A stretch of DNA of 64,000 nucleotides from Lysobacterales bacterium (GCA_002632325.1 NSJK01000001.1:186001-250000); one strand, 5' to 3'; shown: positions 10,848 through 19,960, numbered from the stretch's first letter. Notes: a model not told the origin generated them from the sequence alone. Translations and numbers: made by a program.

Positions 10848-13010
10848 TCACTTCACCGTTGCGCCGGGTACGGCGCCGGCATCGGCATCGAGCAGGAACA
10901 GATCATCGCCGCCCGTGCCGGCCGACAGGATCATGCCTTCGGAGACCCCGAAGCGCATCTTGCGCGGGGCGAGGTTGGCGATGAAGACGACGTTGCGGCC
11001 GACCAGCTTGCCGGGCTCGGCATAGGCGGCGCGGATGCCCGAGAAAATTTGCCGCTTGCCGAGCGCGCCGGCATCGAGCTCGAAACGCAGCAACTTGTCC
11101 GAGCCCTCGACGAAGTCGCAGGCGAGCACCTTGCCGATGCGCAGGTCGAGCTTGGCGAAGTCGTCGATGCCGATGACAGCGGGACTGTCTGCAGCTGCGG
11201 ACGCTGCCACAGGTGCAGGTCTGGCTGTCGCGGGCTTTGCCGTCGGCGGGCTGGCGGCCTCGTCGGTGGGTTTGAGGGATTCCTTCGAGGCTTCGATCAT
11301 GGCTTCCACACGCTTGGGGTCGATGCGCGTGGTGAGTGCGCTGAATTCACCGATGCAGGTGCCAAGCAGGGGCGTGGCGGCAAGATCGAAGCGAGTCACG
11401 GTCTCGCGCAGGAACTCCTCGGCGCGCGCGGCAATGCCGGGCACGATCGGCGCGAGCCAGATCGTCAACAATCGGAACTGGTTGAGCGCGAAGCTGCACA
11501 CCGCATGCAGTTCGTCGCGCTTGCCTTCGTCCTTGGCCAGTTGCCACGGCGCCTTGGTGGCGACATAGGCATTGGCTTCGTCAGCCACCTCGACGAGCAG
11601 GCGCACCACGCCGGCATAGTCGCCTTGGCGATACAGCTCCGCGCAAACGCTCAGCTTCTGCGTTGCGGCGTCGAGCAGACTGCGCTCGTGTGCGGGCAGG
11701 TTGGCTGCAAGGCGACCATCGAAATGCTTGTGCACGAAACCTGCGCAGCGGCTGGCGATGTTGACCCACTTGCCGACCAGGTGCGAATTGACGCGCTCCT
11801 CGAAAGCCTTGAGGTCGAGGTCGATGTCCACCGGCGCGGCGGTGAGCATGGTCGCGAAGTAGTAGCGCAGCCAGTCCGGATCGAGTCCGGCGTCGAGATA
11901 GGCGCGCGCCATCACGAAGGTGCCGCGCGATTTCGACATCTTCTCGCCATTGACGGTGAGATAGCCGTTGACGTGCAGGGCGTCGGGAATGCGCAGGCCG
12001 GCGCCATCGAGCATCGCCGGCCAGAACAAGCCGTGGAAATTGACGATGTCCTTGCCGAGGAAGTGATGCATCTCGGTGGCACGCTCGGCCGTGGCCGCAG
12101 GCGTGCGCGCACTGGCGGCCATGAACTGCTCGAAGGCGTTCGCGCCGAGACCGGCCTTGGTGCCTTCCGCGCTCTCGCAGTAATGCTTGAAGCTGGCGAG
12201 GTAACCGATCGGTGCATCCAGCCAGACGTAGAAGAACTTGCCCGGCGCATCCGGAATCGGAAAACCGAAATACGGCGCATCGCGCGAGATGTCCCAGTCG
12301 CGCACACCGCCATCGGCTTCGAGCCACTCGCGCAGCTTGGCCGCGACCGATGCGTGCATCACCGGCTCGCCGCCACTGAGCTTGCCGCCGAGCCAATCGC
12401 GCAGCAGTTGCGTGAAGTCGCCGACCTTGAAGAAGTAATGCTCGGAATCGCGCAGCTCGGGCGTGGCGCCTGAAAGCACCGAGCGCGGCTCCTTGAGATC
12501 GGTCGGCGCATAGGCCGCGCCGCAGACTTCGCAATTGTCGCCGTACTGATCGGGCGCGCCGCACTTGGGGCAGATGCCCTTGACGTAGCGATCCGGCAGG
12601 AACATCTGCCGCTGCGGATCAAAGAGCTGGCGAATCGAGCGCGCCGCGATGTGGCCGCCATCGCGCAGGCGCTTGTAGATCAACTCAGCCAGTTGCTGAT
12701 TCTCGGGCGAGTGGGTGGTGTAGTAGCAGTCATGAACGATGCCGAACGCGCGGAAGTCGCGCACATGGCTGTCGTGGATCGCGCCGATGAAGGCCTCGGG
12801 CGTGACGCCGGCCTTTTCGGCCGCGAGCATGATCGGTGTGCCGTGGACATCGTCGGCGGCGACGAAATGTACGGTATGGCCCGCCATGCGCTGCGCGCGC
12901 ACCCACACATCGGTCTGGATGTAGCCCAGGAGATGGCCGAAGTGGAGCGGGCCATTGGCGTAGGGCAGAGCGTGGGTGACGAGAATTTCTCGGGAAGCAG
13001 GCGCATTCAT
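10848..13010 (-). CDS. metG: Methionyl-tRNA synthetase
   Basis: A 720-aa class I synthetase of the long MetG type. It has the HIGH-type motif 'PYANGPLHFGHL' at the N-terminus, a zinc knuckle CPKC...CEVC near residue 150, 'KMSKSRGTF' and a C-terminal OB-fold tRNA-binding/dimerisation domain ('LDLRIGKVLACDF...RKMRFGVSEGM'). An Ala/Pro-rich linker separates the catalytic core from the OB domain. It charges tRNA-Met. It is transcribed toward rnfB with 72 bp between them. Confidence 0.97.
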   Translation of the reverse strand: MNAPASREILVTHALPYANGPLHFGHLLGYIQTDVWVRAQRMAGHTVHFVAADDVHGTPIMLAAEKAGVTPEAFIGAIHDSHVRDFRAFGIVHDCYYTTHSPENQQLAELIYKRLRDGGHIAARSIRQLFDPQRQMFLPDRYVKGICPKCGAPDQYGDNCEVCGAAYAPTDLKEPRSVLSGATPELRDSEHYFFKVGDFTQLLRDWLGGKLSGGEPVMHASVAAKLREWLEADGGVRDWDISRDAPYFGFPIPDAPGKFFYVWLDAPIGYLASFKHYCESAEGTKAGLGANAFEQFMAASARTPAATAERATEMHHFLGKDIVNFHGLFWPAMLDGAGLRIPDALHVNGYLTVNGEKMSKSRGTFVMARAYLDAGLDPDWLRYYFATMLTAAPVDIDLDLKAFEERVNSHLVGKWVNIASRCAGFVHKHFDGRLAANLPAHERSLLDAATQKLSVCAELYRQGDYAGVVRLLVEVADEANAYVATKAPWQLAKDEGKRDELHAVCSFALNQFRLLTIWLAPIVPGIAARAEEFLRETVTRFDLAATPLLGTCIGEFSALTTRIDPKRVEAMIEASKESLKPTDEAASPPTAKPATARPAPVAASAAADSPAVIGIDDFAKLDLRIGKVLACDFVEGSDKLLRFELDAGALGKRQIFSGIRAAYAEPGKLVGRNVVFIANLAPRKMRFGVSEGMILSAGTGGDDLFLLDADAGAVPGATVK

Positions 13011-13123
13011 GCCGTGCGGATTCCGTGTGCTGCAAAGCGCAAATTATGGCACGCGCAGCGGCATTGAAACGAAAACGCCACCGGGTGCGATGCCGGTGGC
13101 GCTGGTGTGAGCAGGCAGAAAGA

Positions 13124-13573
13124 TCAGGGCGATTTGCGCTGCCAGCTCTGGGTGCGGCCGAACAACGAGAAGCCGATGTAACCGCGTACGTCGAGCTTGG
13201 CGCCGCCATCGGCGGGGGTGAGCGAAACCTTGTAGATCTTGCCGGTCTTGGGGTCGAGGATGCGACCGCCGCTCCAGCTCGCGCCGTCCTTGACCACGTC
13301 CCACAGGATCACCATGCCCTCGATCGGCTTGTCCTTGCGATCGCCCGTGCAGTTCTTGCAGTTGGGATGCGGGCCATCGTCCGATTGCAGGACCTCGAGC
13401 ACCTTGCCTTCCAGCTTGCCGCCGTTGTCGGTGATCTGTACCACCGATTTGGGCTTGCCGGTGGCGTCGTCGATCGTGGTCCAGGTGCCGACTGGCGTGA
13501 GCTCGTCAGCGACAGCCAGCGTGCTGCACAGCGCGGCAGCGGTGATCACGGCACAACGTAGGATCAAGCGCAT
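13124..13573 (-). CDS. DUF2147 family exported protein
   Basis: A 149-aa protein with a signal peptide (MRLILRCAVITAAALCSTLAVA) and a mature part of DUF2147 type: 'PVGTWTTIDDATGKPKS', 'CKNCTGDRKDKPIEGM', 'GGRILDPKTGKIYK' and the closing 'RGYIGFSLFGRTQSWQR'. The chosen ATG has GGAGAACG upstream; a longer in-frame reading has no signal peptide. The family is periplasmic, lipocalin-like and common in proteobacteria, with no established function. It is divergent from the AhpD-like gene. Confidence 0.8.
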   Translation of the reverse strand: MRLILRCAVITAAALCSTLAVADELTPVGTWTTIDDATGKPKSVVQITDNGGKLEGKVLEVLQSDDGPHPNCKNCTGDRKDKPIEGMVILWDVVKDGASWSGGRILDPKTGKIYKVSLTPADGGAKLDVRGYIGFSLFGRTQSWQRKSP

Positions 13574-13711
13574 GGAGCGTTCTCCGGTTGAAAGTGGGTG
13601 CAGCCTTGCGCGAAGCGGCGGGCAGGTCAAGACGCGCTGCGCCGTAGCGCGTCAGGGGACGTTGCCAAGAGCGTGCCATCATGGCCGTTCCTCACCAACG
13701 GAGCGCAAGCC

Positions 13712-14056
13712 ATGGCTGACGACATGTATCCCCCTGCGGGCGGCGATCTGGGCCACTACCGGCGCGAACTCGCACCCGAGACGCTCAACGCCTTCCACGC
13801 CTTCAGCAAGCAGGTGTTCGCCGAGGGCGCGCTCGATGCGCGCACCAAGCAGCTCATCGCGGTGGCGGTTGCGCACGTCACGCAATGCCCGTACTGCATT
13901 CGTGGTCACGTCGACGGCGCACTCAAGGCCGGCGCCAACGACAAGCAGATCATGGAAGCGATCTGGGTGGCGGCGGAAATGCGCGCCGGGGGCGCCTATG
14001 CGCATTCCAATATCGCGCTCGACCAGATCCGCAAGCACGCGGCAAAAACAGGCTGA
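13712..14056 (+). CDS. Carboxymuconolactone decarboxylase/AhpD-like protein
   Basis: A 114-aa all-helical protein with the AhpD core motif 'HVTQCPYCIRGHVDGALKAG', holding the redox CxxC and the following His. Members work as peroxide-reductase partners or small decarboxylases; the CxxC-x3-H pattern favours an alkylhydroperoxidase-like role. GGAG lies 8-11 nt before the ATG, which fixes the start; the open frame extends upstream. It is monocistronic, 62 bp before apbC. Confidence 0.85.
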   Translation: MADDMYPPAGGDLGHYRRELAPETLNAFHAFSKQVFAEGALDARTKQLIAVAVAHVTQCPYCIRGHVDGALKAGANDKQIMEAIWVAAEMRAGGAYAHSNIALDQIRKHAAKTG

Positions 14057-14118
14057 ACGCACTGCCGGCACCGCGATCGCTGGCATAATGGCGCGTTCAC
14101 CTTCGACGCATTGCCATC

Positions 14119-15210
14119 ATGAGCGCAGCCCTCACGGCCAGAGTCAACGAAATCCTTGCCGGCATCGAAGACCCGCATACCGGCAAGAACCTCGTCGAAA
14201 GCGGCGAGGTGCGTGGCGTGGGTGTGGCCGGCAAGGACGTCAGCGTCGATCTGCAATTGCCGTACCCGGCCGAGGGCGTGCTGGCGGAGGTCGCCGAGCG
14301 CATCAAGCAGGCGCTCGAAGCCGATGCGCAGATCGCACATGCCGCAGTCGGTGTCGCTTGGCGCGTGCACGCGCATGAGGTCCAGCAGGGACTCACGCCA
14401 TTGCCCGGCGTCAAGAACGTGATCGCGGTCGCCTCGGGCAAGGGCGGCGTCGGCAAATCGACCGTGGCCGCCAACCTCGCGCTCGCGCTCAGGGCCGAGG
14501 GCGCCAGCGTCGGCCTGCTCGATGCCGATATCTATGGCCCCAGTCAGGTGCTCATGCTCGGGCTCAAGGGCAAGCCCGACACCAGGGACGGCAAGCGCAT
14601 CGAACCCAAGATCGCGCACGGAATTCAGGCCATGTCGATCGGCCTCATGGTCGAGGAAGACACCGCGATGATCTGGCGCGGGCCGATGGCGACCCAGGCG
14701 CTCACGCAGATGCTCGGCCAGACCAACTGGTCGGATCTGGATTACCTCATCATCGACTTGCCGCCGGGCACCGGCGACATCCAGCTCACGCTGTGCCAGA
14801 AGATCCCGGTGTCGGGCGCGATCATCGTCACCACGCCACAGGACATCTCGCTGCTCGATGCGCGCAAGGCCTTCAAGATGTTCGAGAAGGTCAACGTGCC
14901 CACGCTCGGCATCATCGAGAACATGGCCACTCACGTGTGCTCCAACTGCGGTCACGAGGAAGCGATCTTCGGCGACGGTGGCGGCGCGCGCATGGCGGCA
15001 CAATACGAGGTGCCCCTGCTCGGCAGCCTGCCGCTCGACATCCGCATCCGCGAACAGGCCGACGGCGGCACGCCGACCGTCGCGGCGATGCCCGACAGCG
15101 ACCTCGCCGCGCGCTACCGGCAGATCGCGCGCAACGCCGCCGCAAGGCTCGGTCTGCGCGCGCGCAACAAGGCGATTGCAATGCCGCGCATCGTGGTGCA
15201 GGACACCTGA
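14119..15210 (+). CDS. apbC: Iron-sulfur cluster carrier ATPase ApbC/Mrp
   Basis: A 363-aa cytoplasmic protein. An N-terminal MIP18-like (DUF59) domain covers about residues 1-90, followed by the P-loop NTPase with the deviant Walker A 'ASGKGGVGKSTVA', 'LLDADIYGPS', 'IDLPPGTGD' and the cluster-binding CSNC near residue 275. It delivers Fe-S clusters to apo-proteins. A CATAAT box near 14085-14090 could be its -10 element. It is followed by a repeat-rich spacer and dcd. Confidence 0.95.
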   Translation: MSAALTARVNEILAGIEDPHTGKNLVESGEVRGVGVAGKDVSVDLQLPYPAEGVLAEVAERIKQALEADAQIAHAAVGVAWRVHAHEVQQGLTPLPGVKNVIAVASGKGGVGKSTVAANLALALRAEGASVGLLDADIYGPSQVLMLGLKGKPDTRDGKRIEPKIAHGIQAMSIGLMVEEDTAMIWRGPMATQALTQMLGQTNWSDLDYLIIDLPPGTGDIQLTLCQKIPVSGAIIVTTPQDISLLDARKAFKMFEKVNVPTLGIIENMATHVCSNCGHEEAIFGDGGGARMAAQYEVPLLGSLPLDIRIREQADGGTPTVAAMPDSDLAARYRQIARNAAARLGLRARNKAIAMPRIVVQDT

Positions 15211-15212
15211 CG

Positions 15213-15317
15213 CCGGGAATCGGGAGTCGGGAATGGCGAATCGTTTGAAGCTGCGCCGTTCGACTCCTGATCCCGAATCCCGACTCCCGGTTCTCCATTC
15301 CAGACTCTCCATTCCCG
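15213..15317. repeat. Interspersed inverted repeat (GGGAATCGGGAGTCGGGA type)
   Basis: The apbC-dcd spacer holds an imperfect 20-bp inverted repeat: 15213-15232 pairs with 15271-15290 with two mismatches. Each arm is built from the unit CGGGANT repeated about three times. A further CTCCATTCC direct repeat follows (15292-15313). Such GGGAATC/GGGAATG-rich spacers recur in xanthomonad genomes. It could act as an mRNA hairpin between apbC and dcd, or be a mobile repeat. Confidence 0.7.
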
Positions 15318-15327
15318 AGCCCAATCC

Positions 15328-15894
15328 ATGACCATCAAGAGCGACAAATGGATCCGCCGCATGGCGCAGCAGCAGCGCATGATCGAGCCGTTCGAGCCCG
15401 GCCAGGTCAAACGCCGCGACGAGCAGCGCCTGATCTCGTATGGCACTTCGAGTTATGGCTACGACGTGCGCTGCGCCAACGAATTCAAGGTGTTCACCAA
15501 CATCAATTCGACCATCGTCGATCCGAAGCACTTCGATGCGCGCAGCTTCGTCGACGTGGTTTCGGATGTCTGCATCATTCCGCCCAACTCCTTCGCGCTC
15601 GCGCGCACGGTCGAGTATTTCCGCATCCCGCGTCGCGTGCTGACGATCTGTCTGGGCAAGAGCACCTATGCGCGCTGCGGCATCATCGTCAACGTGACGC
15701 CGCTGGAGCCGGAATGGGAAGGCCACGTGACGCTGGAGTTTTCCAACACCACGCCGCTGCCGGCGCGCATCTACGCCAACGAAGGTGTCGCACAGATGCT
15801 GTTTCTGGAATCCGACGAGGACTGCGAGACCAGCTACAAGGATCGCGGCGGCAAGTACATGGGCCAGACCGGCGTGACCCTGCCCAGCGCATGA
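15328..15894 (+). CDS. dcd: dCTP deaminase
   Basis: A 188-aa enzyme converting dCTP to dUTP, which feeds dTMP synthesis. Family motifs are '[17 protein letters not shown]', '[22 protein letters not shown]', '[21 protein letters not shown]' (with the catalytic Glu) and a C-terminal '[13 protein letters not shown]' that closes the active site. The length equals that of other Dcd proteins. Located ~120 bp after apbC behind the repeat. Confidence 0.96.
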   Translation: MTIKSDKWIRRMAQQQRMIEPFEPGQVKRRDEQRLISYGTSSYGYDVRCANEFKVFTNINSTIVDPKHFDARSFVDVVSDVCIIPPNSFALARTVEYFRIPRRVLTICLGKSTYARCGIIVNVTPLEPEWEGHVTLEFSNTTPLPARIYANEGVAQMLFLESDEDCETSYKDRGGKYMGQTGVTLPSA

Positions 15895-15994
15895 ATGGCG
15901 CCTGATGGGCGGCCGCAGGCATCCCCGAGCGCGCGGCGCCGGTGGTAGGCTTGCCCGCTCTCACGATTTTCGACTCAAGACGGAGACGACCCCA

Positions 15995-16405
15995 GTGACG
16001 CGCACTTTCCGCATTCTTCGCCCGCTCGCGCTCGCCGCCTTCGCGACGGCCACCTTGATGCTCGGCGCCTGTCATCGTGGCGGCAATGTCGCCCCTGATC
16101 AGGTACGCGCGGCCAACGTGCCGGCGAATTTCGATGTGACCCTGCTCGCCGACAAGAGCAATCAGTTCGACTTCGATGGTGCGCCACTCACGGTCGAGGA
16201 CCTGCGCAGTGCGTTCCGCTATCGCCTCGAAGAGCATCTGCCGATGTCGACCGTGCTGCTCAAGCGCGGCGAGAAGCAGAAGATCACCAAGGAACACATC
16301 TCGTCGCTCGCGCGCGTGTCTCTGGAAATGAAGTTCAAGGCCTTCATGGTCGAGAAGGACGGCGGCATTTCCGAGATCATGCCGGTCGACAAGTCGGACA
16401 AGTGA
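15995..16405 (+). CDS. Exported lipoprotein with ExbD/TolR-like domain
   Basis: A 136-aa protein started at GTG behind GGAG. It has a lipoprotein signal with lipobox LGAC (Cys26). Residues ~57-120 show an 'FDFDGAPLTVEDL' strand-helix, a 'STVLLKRGE' strand, a helix and 'MKFKAFMVEKDGG'. This order resembles the periplasmic domain of ExbD/TolR and the next gene's product, but the transmembrane anchor is replaced by a lipid anchor. Not recognised as a named family. Other in-frame starts upstream lack a signal sequence. Confidence 0.65.
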   Translation: MTRTFRILRPLALAAFATATLMLGACHRGGNVAPDQVRAANVPANFDVTLLADKSNQFDFDGAPLTVEDLRSAFRYRLEEHLPMSTVLLKRGEKQKITKEHISSLARVSLEMKFKAFMVEKDGGISEIMPVDKSDK

Positions 16406-16436
16406 AACCATCGGTTCAATGCATAGGGAGACCACG

Positions 16437-16835
16437 ATGAAGCAGACGATCAAGTTGTTTTTCACGACCTTGCTGTTCAGCCTTGCCCTGATCGGCAGTG
16501 CCCAGGCACGTTCGGACATCAAGGACGGCAATGCGATGGTCAAGCCCGAAAAGGGCGTCAAGTTCTCGATCGACGGCGCCACGCTCGGCAAGGCCGAGCT
16601 GTACGGCTACATCGCCGATCTGCGCGATACCGACAAGATCACCGGCGTCGTGCTCAAGAAGGGCGGCGACGACGAGCAGCGCCGCATCATCGGTTCGATC
16701 GCCAAGGCGCTGGGCCTCAAGTCCTTCGAGCAGGATGGCCGCGAGCTCAAGGACATCCCGCAGCCGCAGGACACGCCCAAGGCACCGCCGATCGAGAATG
16801 CCGAGCCTGCAGCGGCAAGCAGTGATACGCATTGA
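16437..16835 (+). CDS. Small exported protein, apparent paralogue of the preceding lipoprotein
   Basis: A 132-aa protein with a cleavable signal peptide (through SAQA, residue 24), started at the ATG behind AGGGAG. Residues ~41-98 read 'FSIDGATLGKAELYGYI' then 'ITGVVLKKGGDD' then 'IIGSIAKALGLKSF'. The strand-helix-strand-helix order and spacing match both the preceding lipoprotein and ExbD/TolR periplasmic domains. The C-terminus is Pro/Ala-rich and probably unstructured. Function unknown; it lies 31 bp downstream, probably in one operon. Confidence 0.65.
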   Translation: MKQTIKLFFTTLLFSLALIGSAQARSDIKDGNAMVKPEKGVKFSIDGATLGKAELYGYIADLRDTDKITGVVLKKGGDDEQRRIIGSIAKALGLKSFEQDGRELKDIPQPQDTPKAPPIENAEPAAASSDTH

Positions 16836-16888
16836 GGGCATTGTTTCGGCAGCGTGATCCTTGCCGCCGGCGCTGGGTGCCCGGCGAA

Positions 16889-17566
16889 ATGTCTGTTTGG
16901 ACGCGCGGTCTGATCGTTGCCTTCGCTCTGTGGTCGGCGCTCGCGAGCGCCGGCCCGATCAGTGCGGTCACGGAAACCTTCCATGACTGGAAGGAACGCC
17001 TGTTCGGCAAGGGCCATCCTGTGGCCGAAGCCGTCGATGCGCCCGCGACGGGTGCGATCGAACTTGCGCCCGGGCATCCCGTGCGCCTGCGCCTCGTCGA
17101 GGCCACGCCGCAGCATGATTTCAGCAAGGGTCGCAGTCGCTATCGCGAGATCGTGCTGCCGCAGAGTCTTGAGCACGCCACGGTGCGCGTGCAGGTCGTC
17201 GCGCAGCGTGCGCACAAGGGCACCGGCAATACCGTGTTCAAGCCGCTGCTCTACGTGCAAAGTGGCGAAGCGAGCTGGCGCGAGCCGGTCGAGGTCAAGC
17301 CGCTGCATCTGGACATCCGCCCGTTCCGCAAGACGCGCCTGCTCGGCTGCGTGGTACTCGATGACGTGCACAAGTTCGCGCTCGCGACCGATCCCTCGGC
17401 GATCGGCAAGTCCTATGTCTCGGAAGCGCGCGAGGCGATCAAGGCGCCAAGCAAGAGTGGCTTCTACTACAGCACGGACGCGATCAAGGCGCATCTGCCA
17501 TACGCACAGACAGGCGTGTTGATCCTCGACGTGAGCGCGGAAAAAAAAGCCCAATCCGGCTGCTGA
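16889..17566 (+). CDS. Exported protein, possibly MalM-like
   Basis: A 225-aa protein with an N-terminal signal (MSVWTRGLIVAFALWSALASA). The mature region starts 'ISAVTETFHDWKERLFG' and ends with a 'FALATDPSAIGKSY...GFYYSTDAIKAHLPYAQTGVLILDV' block. The block order (long beta region, then a YA/DP helix, then a closing strand) resembles the MalM periplasmic family, which has no firm function. The similarity is weak and by eye only. No clear ribosome-binding site; the start is chosen for the signal peptide. Third of three exported proteins in a row. Confidence 0.5.
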   Translation: MSVWTRGLIVAFALWSALASAGPISAVTETFHDWKERLFGKGHPVAEAVDAPATGAIELAPGHPVRLRLVEATPQHDFSKGRSRYREIVLPQSLEHATVRVQVVAQRAHKGTGNTVFKPLLYVQSGEASWREPVEVKPLHLDIRPFRKTRLLGCVVLDDVHKFALATDPSAIGKSYVSEAREAIKAPSKSGFYYSTDAIKAHLPYAQTGVLILDVSAEKKAQSGC

Positions 17567-17575
17567 GCAAGGCGT

Positions 17576-18232
17576 TCAAGCAATGCTGCCGCCGTGCACG
17601 CGCAAATCGCTGCGCACGACCAGGGCGCATTCGATTGCGGTGCGTATGCCCTCGATCATCATCGCCAGCGTCATGCTCGGTTGGCCTGGATGCGCGGCGA
17701 CCTGTTCGGGCAGGAGCGGCAAATGCACGAAGCCGCAGCGCGTCAGCGGTGAGCGCGATGCGAGTCGATGCGCGAGCAGATAGAACACCTGGTTGCAGAC
17801 GAAGCTCCCGGCCGACAGCGACAGGCAGGCAGGAATCCCGGCTTCGTGCAATTGGGCGACGATCGCCTTGAGCGGGAGGGTGGCGAAATACGCTGCCGGC
17901 GCGTCGTCGGTGACCAGCTCGTCGATCGGCTGTTCGCCGTCGTTGTCGGCGATGCGGGCATCGATGAGGTTGATCGCGACACGCTCGAATGACAGCTCGG
18001 CGCGCCCGCAGGCAAGGCCGAGTGCGAGCACGAGTCGTGGCCGGTGGCGAACCAACAGAGTGTCGAGCAGGGCCGGCGTCTGCGCGAACGCGACCGGAAG
18101 CACGGCGCCGACCACCGTGTGGCCGTCGATCGTCTGGCCATCGAGCGCCTGTACGATCTCTTGTGAAGGATTGACGGCATCGCCTGCAAAGGGCGCAAAG
18201 CCGGTGATGAGGATCGATCCGTGTGTAGTCAT
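17576..18232 (-). CDS. pcp: Pyroglutamyl-peptidase I
   Basis: A 218-aa cytoplasmic cysteine peptidase (C15) that cuts N-terminal pyroglutamate from peptides. It shows 'ILITGFAPFAGDAVNPS', 'ELSFERVAIN' with the catalytic Glu, 'SAGSFVCNQVFY' with the catalytic Cys and 'GFVHLP' with the catalytic His. The ATG overlaps the DUF979 stop (ATGA), which fixes the start and makes it the last gene of the 5-oxoproline cluster. Its product, 5-oxoproline, is the substrate of PxpABC encoded upstream. Confidence 0.95.
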   Translation of the reverse strand: MTTHGSILITGFAPFAGDAVNPSQEIVQALDGQTIDGHTVVGAVLPVAFAQTPALLDTLLVRHRPRLVLALGLACGRAELSFERVAINLIDARIADNDGEQPIDELVTDDAPAAYFATLPLKAIVAQLHEAGIPACLSLSAGSFVCNQVFYLLAHRLASRSPLTRCGFVHLPLLPEQVAAHPGQPSMTLAMMIEGIRTAIECALVVRSDLRVHGGSIA

Positions 18233-19200
18233 CGGAATACCAGAAACCACATGAGCAGGAAATTGACCGCGAGCAGGGCCAGCGCGCTTGGCCATTGTGC
18301 CCGGATCACGCCGTATTGGTCAGGCAGTTCGAGCAGCACCGCGGGCACGATGTTGAAGTTGGCTGCCATCGGCGTGAGCAGGGTGCCGCAATAACCGGTG
18401 AGCATGCCGATCGAGCCGAGGATCGCCGGATCGGCGCCGTGGTGGATGACCAAGAGCGGCAGGCCGACGCCGGCCATGAGCACGGGGAACGCTGCGAAGG
18501 CATTGCCCATGATCACCGTGAACAGGACCATGCCCAGCGCGAAGGCGAGCAGGCAGGCGAGGCGACTGTCGATCGGGATCAGTGCGCCGACGATGGCGCT
18601 GATGGCATCGCCGACGCCGGTGGTGGCGAACACGCTGCCCAGCGTCGCCAGCAGCATCGGCAGCAGGGCCGCCCAACCGAGCGCATCGAGCAAACGTCTG
18701 CCTTCGCCAAGGCCGGTCTTGAGCGGTGCGCGCGTGACGTGCATGGCGGCGAGCAAGGCGATCACGCAAGCCAGACCAAGCGCAATCAGGGTGGCGTGAC
18801 GCGGCTCAATCAGCACGGTTTCGCCCCAGCGCAACCAAGGCCCGGCAAGGACCCCCACGAGGGTGACCAGCGGAATCGCCAGCGCCGGTCCGAACAGGCG
18901 GTTGCCTAGACGCTGCGCACTCGCGCGGCGGTTGGCGAGCGTGGCTTCATCTTCGGCGCTGGTTCCGAGCTTGCCGCGTGCGGCCATCACGCCCAGGCCG
19001 ATCACGCCCACGCCCATCGCCTGCGCGGGCCAGCGGCTGCCCGCTGCGAGCGCAGCGAGGATCGCATCGCCGAACAGGAAGGCGCAGGCGAGGATCGCCC
19101 AGAATGCCGCCATCGAGATGCGCCGCTCGCGCAGATTGGCGATCGCTGCAAACGCGAGGAAGGCGCCAAGCAGCCAGTAGATGACTTCGATCTTCAGCAC
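18229..19200 (-). CDS. DUF979 family membrane protein
   Basis: A 323-aa protein with roughly nine to ten hydrophobic helices. It is started at GTG (VLKIEVIYWLLGAF), which overlaps the DUF969 stop by 7 nt; longer readings add a non-hydrophobic Arg/Pro-rich stretch. Signature regions are 'GNAFAAFPVLMAGVGLPLLV' and 'GYCGTLLTPMAANFN', which look like re-entrant transporter loops. DUF969 and DUF979 occur as a pair, often next to pcp; a two-part permease for 5-oxoproline or small peptides is inference. Confidence 0.8.
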   Translation of the reverse strand: MLKIEVIYWLLGAFLAFAAIANLRERRISMAAFWAILACAFLFGDAILAALAAGSRWPAQAMGVGVIGLGVMAARGKLGTSAEDEATLANRRASAQRLGNRLFGPALAIPLVTLVGVLAGPWLRWGETVLIEPRHATLIALGLACVIALLAAMHVTRAPLKTGLGEGRRLLDALGWAALLPMLLATLGSVFATTGVGDAISAIVGALIPIDSRLACLLAFALGMVLFTVIMGNAFAAFPVLMAGVGLPLLVIHHGADPAILGSIGMLTGYCGTLLTPMAANFNIVPAVLLELPDQYGVIRAQWPSALALLAVNFLLMWFLVFR

Positions 19201-19898
19201 GCGCCCTCTCCATTGGCGGCAGCACGCTTGCGCGCGGCACGTTCGAGCTGGCGCTGGAAGTGGCGCAGGCGCAGCACATGGATCACGAAAGCCGCGACCG
19301 CGGTCGGCAGTGCCCACAGCGCAATCGCGAGCGGCTGCAGTTCGATGCCGTTCTGGGCGAAAAAGCCCTGGATCAGCAGCACCGCGCCGAGCGCGATGAA
19401 CACGTCCTCGCCGAAGAACAGACCGATGTTGTCGGTCGCTGCGGCCATCGCCGCGACCCTGTGGCGCTGCTCGGCGTCGAGCGCGCCGACGGTGCGTTCG
19501 GCGGCGGCCTCGCTCATCGGCGCGACCAGCGGGCGCACCGTTTGCGCATGACCGGCGACATTGGTCAAGCCGAGCATCGACAGCACCTGACGCAGGCCGA
19601 GATAGCTGGCGAGAAAGCGGCTCAAGGTCAGGCCGCGAAAGCCGGTGATCCAGTCGCGCGCGCGTTCGCGCAGGCCGCAGTGTTCGAGCAGGCCGATCAC
19701 CGGCAAGGTCAGCACCATCAGCAGCAGGGCGCGATTGCTTGCGAACGAACTGCCGAGCATCGCCAGCAGATCACCGGGACTCATGCCGGCGGCAAGGCCA
19801 CTGACGAGTCCGGCGATCACCACCACCAGCACCGGGTTCTTGCGCAGCACGAAACCGATGACGACGGTGGCAACACCAAGCAGGGGCCAGTAGTTCAT
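19194..19898 (-). CDS. DUF969 family membrane protein
   Basis: A 234-aa protein with about six hydrophobic helices, beginning MNYWPLLGVATVVIGFVL. It holds a conserved 'GLTNVAGHAQTVRPLVAPM' loop and 'ATDNIGLFFGEDVFIALGA' segment, and ends in a basic cytoplasmic tail. It overlaps DUF979 by 7 nt, so both should be made in equal amounts. The ATG matches family starts; upstream in-frame codons give no membrane segment. It follows pxpA after 62 bp. Transport function is inferred from context, not shown. Confidence 0.8.
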   Translation of the reverse strand: MNYWPLLGVATVVIGFVLRKNPVLVVVIAGLVSGLAAGMSPGDLLAMLGSSFASNRALLLMVLTLPVIGLLEHCGLRERARDWITGFRGLTLSRFLASYLGLRQVLSMLGLTNVAGHAQTVRPLVAPMSEAAAERTVGALDAEQRHRVAAMAAATDNIGLFFGEDVFIALGAVLLIQGFFAQNGIELQPLAIALWALPTAVAAFVIHVLRLRHFQRQLERAARKRAAANGEGAC

Positions 19899-19960
19899 GG
19901 AGGATGGCTCAAGTGTGGGGACGGGAAGGCGGGATCGGGTGTGGCGAGGCGCTGGTCGGC

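Noticed and set aside
10269..12473. Long plus-strand open frame opposite metG
   Set aside because: Shadow of metG; low-complexity product, no motif and no ribosome-binding site.
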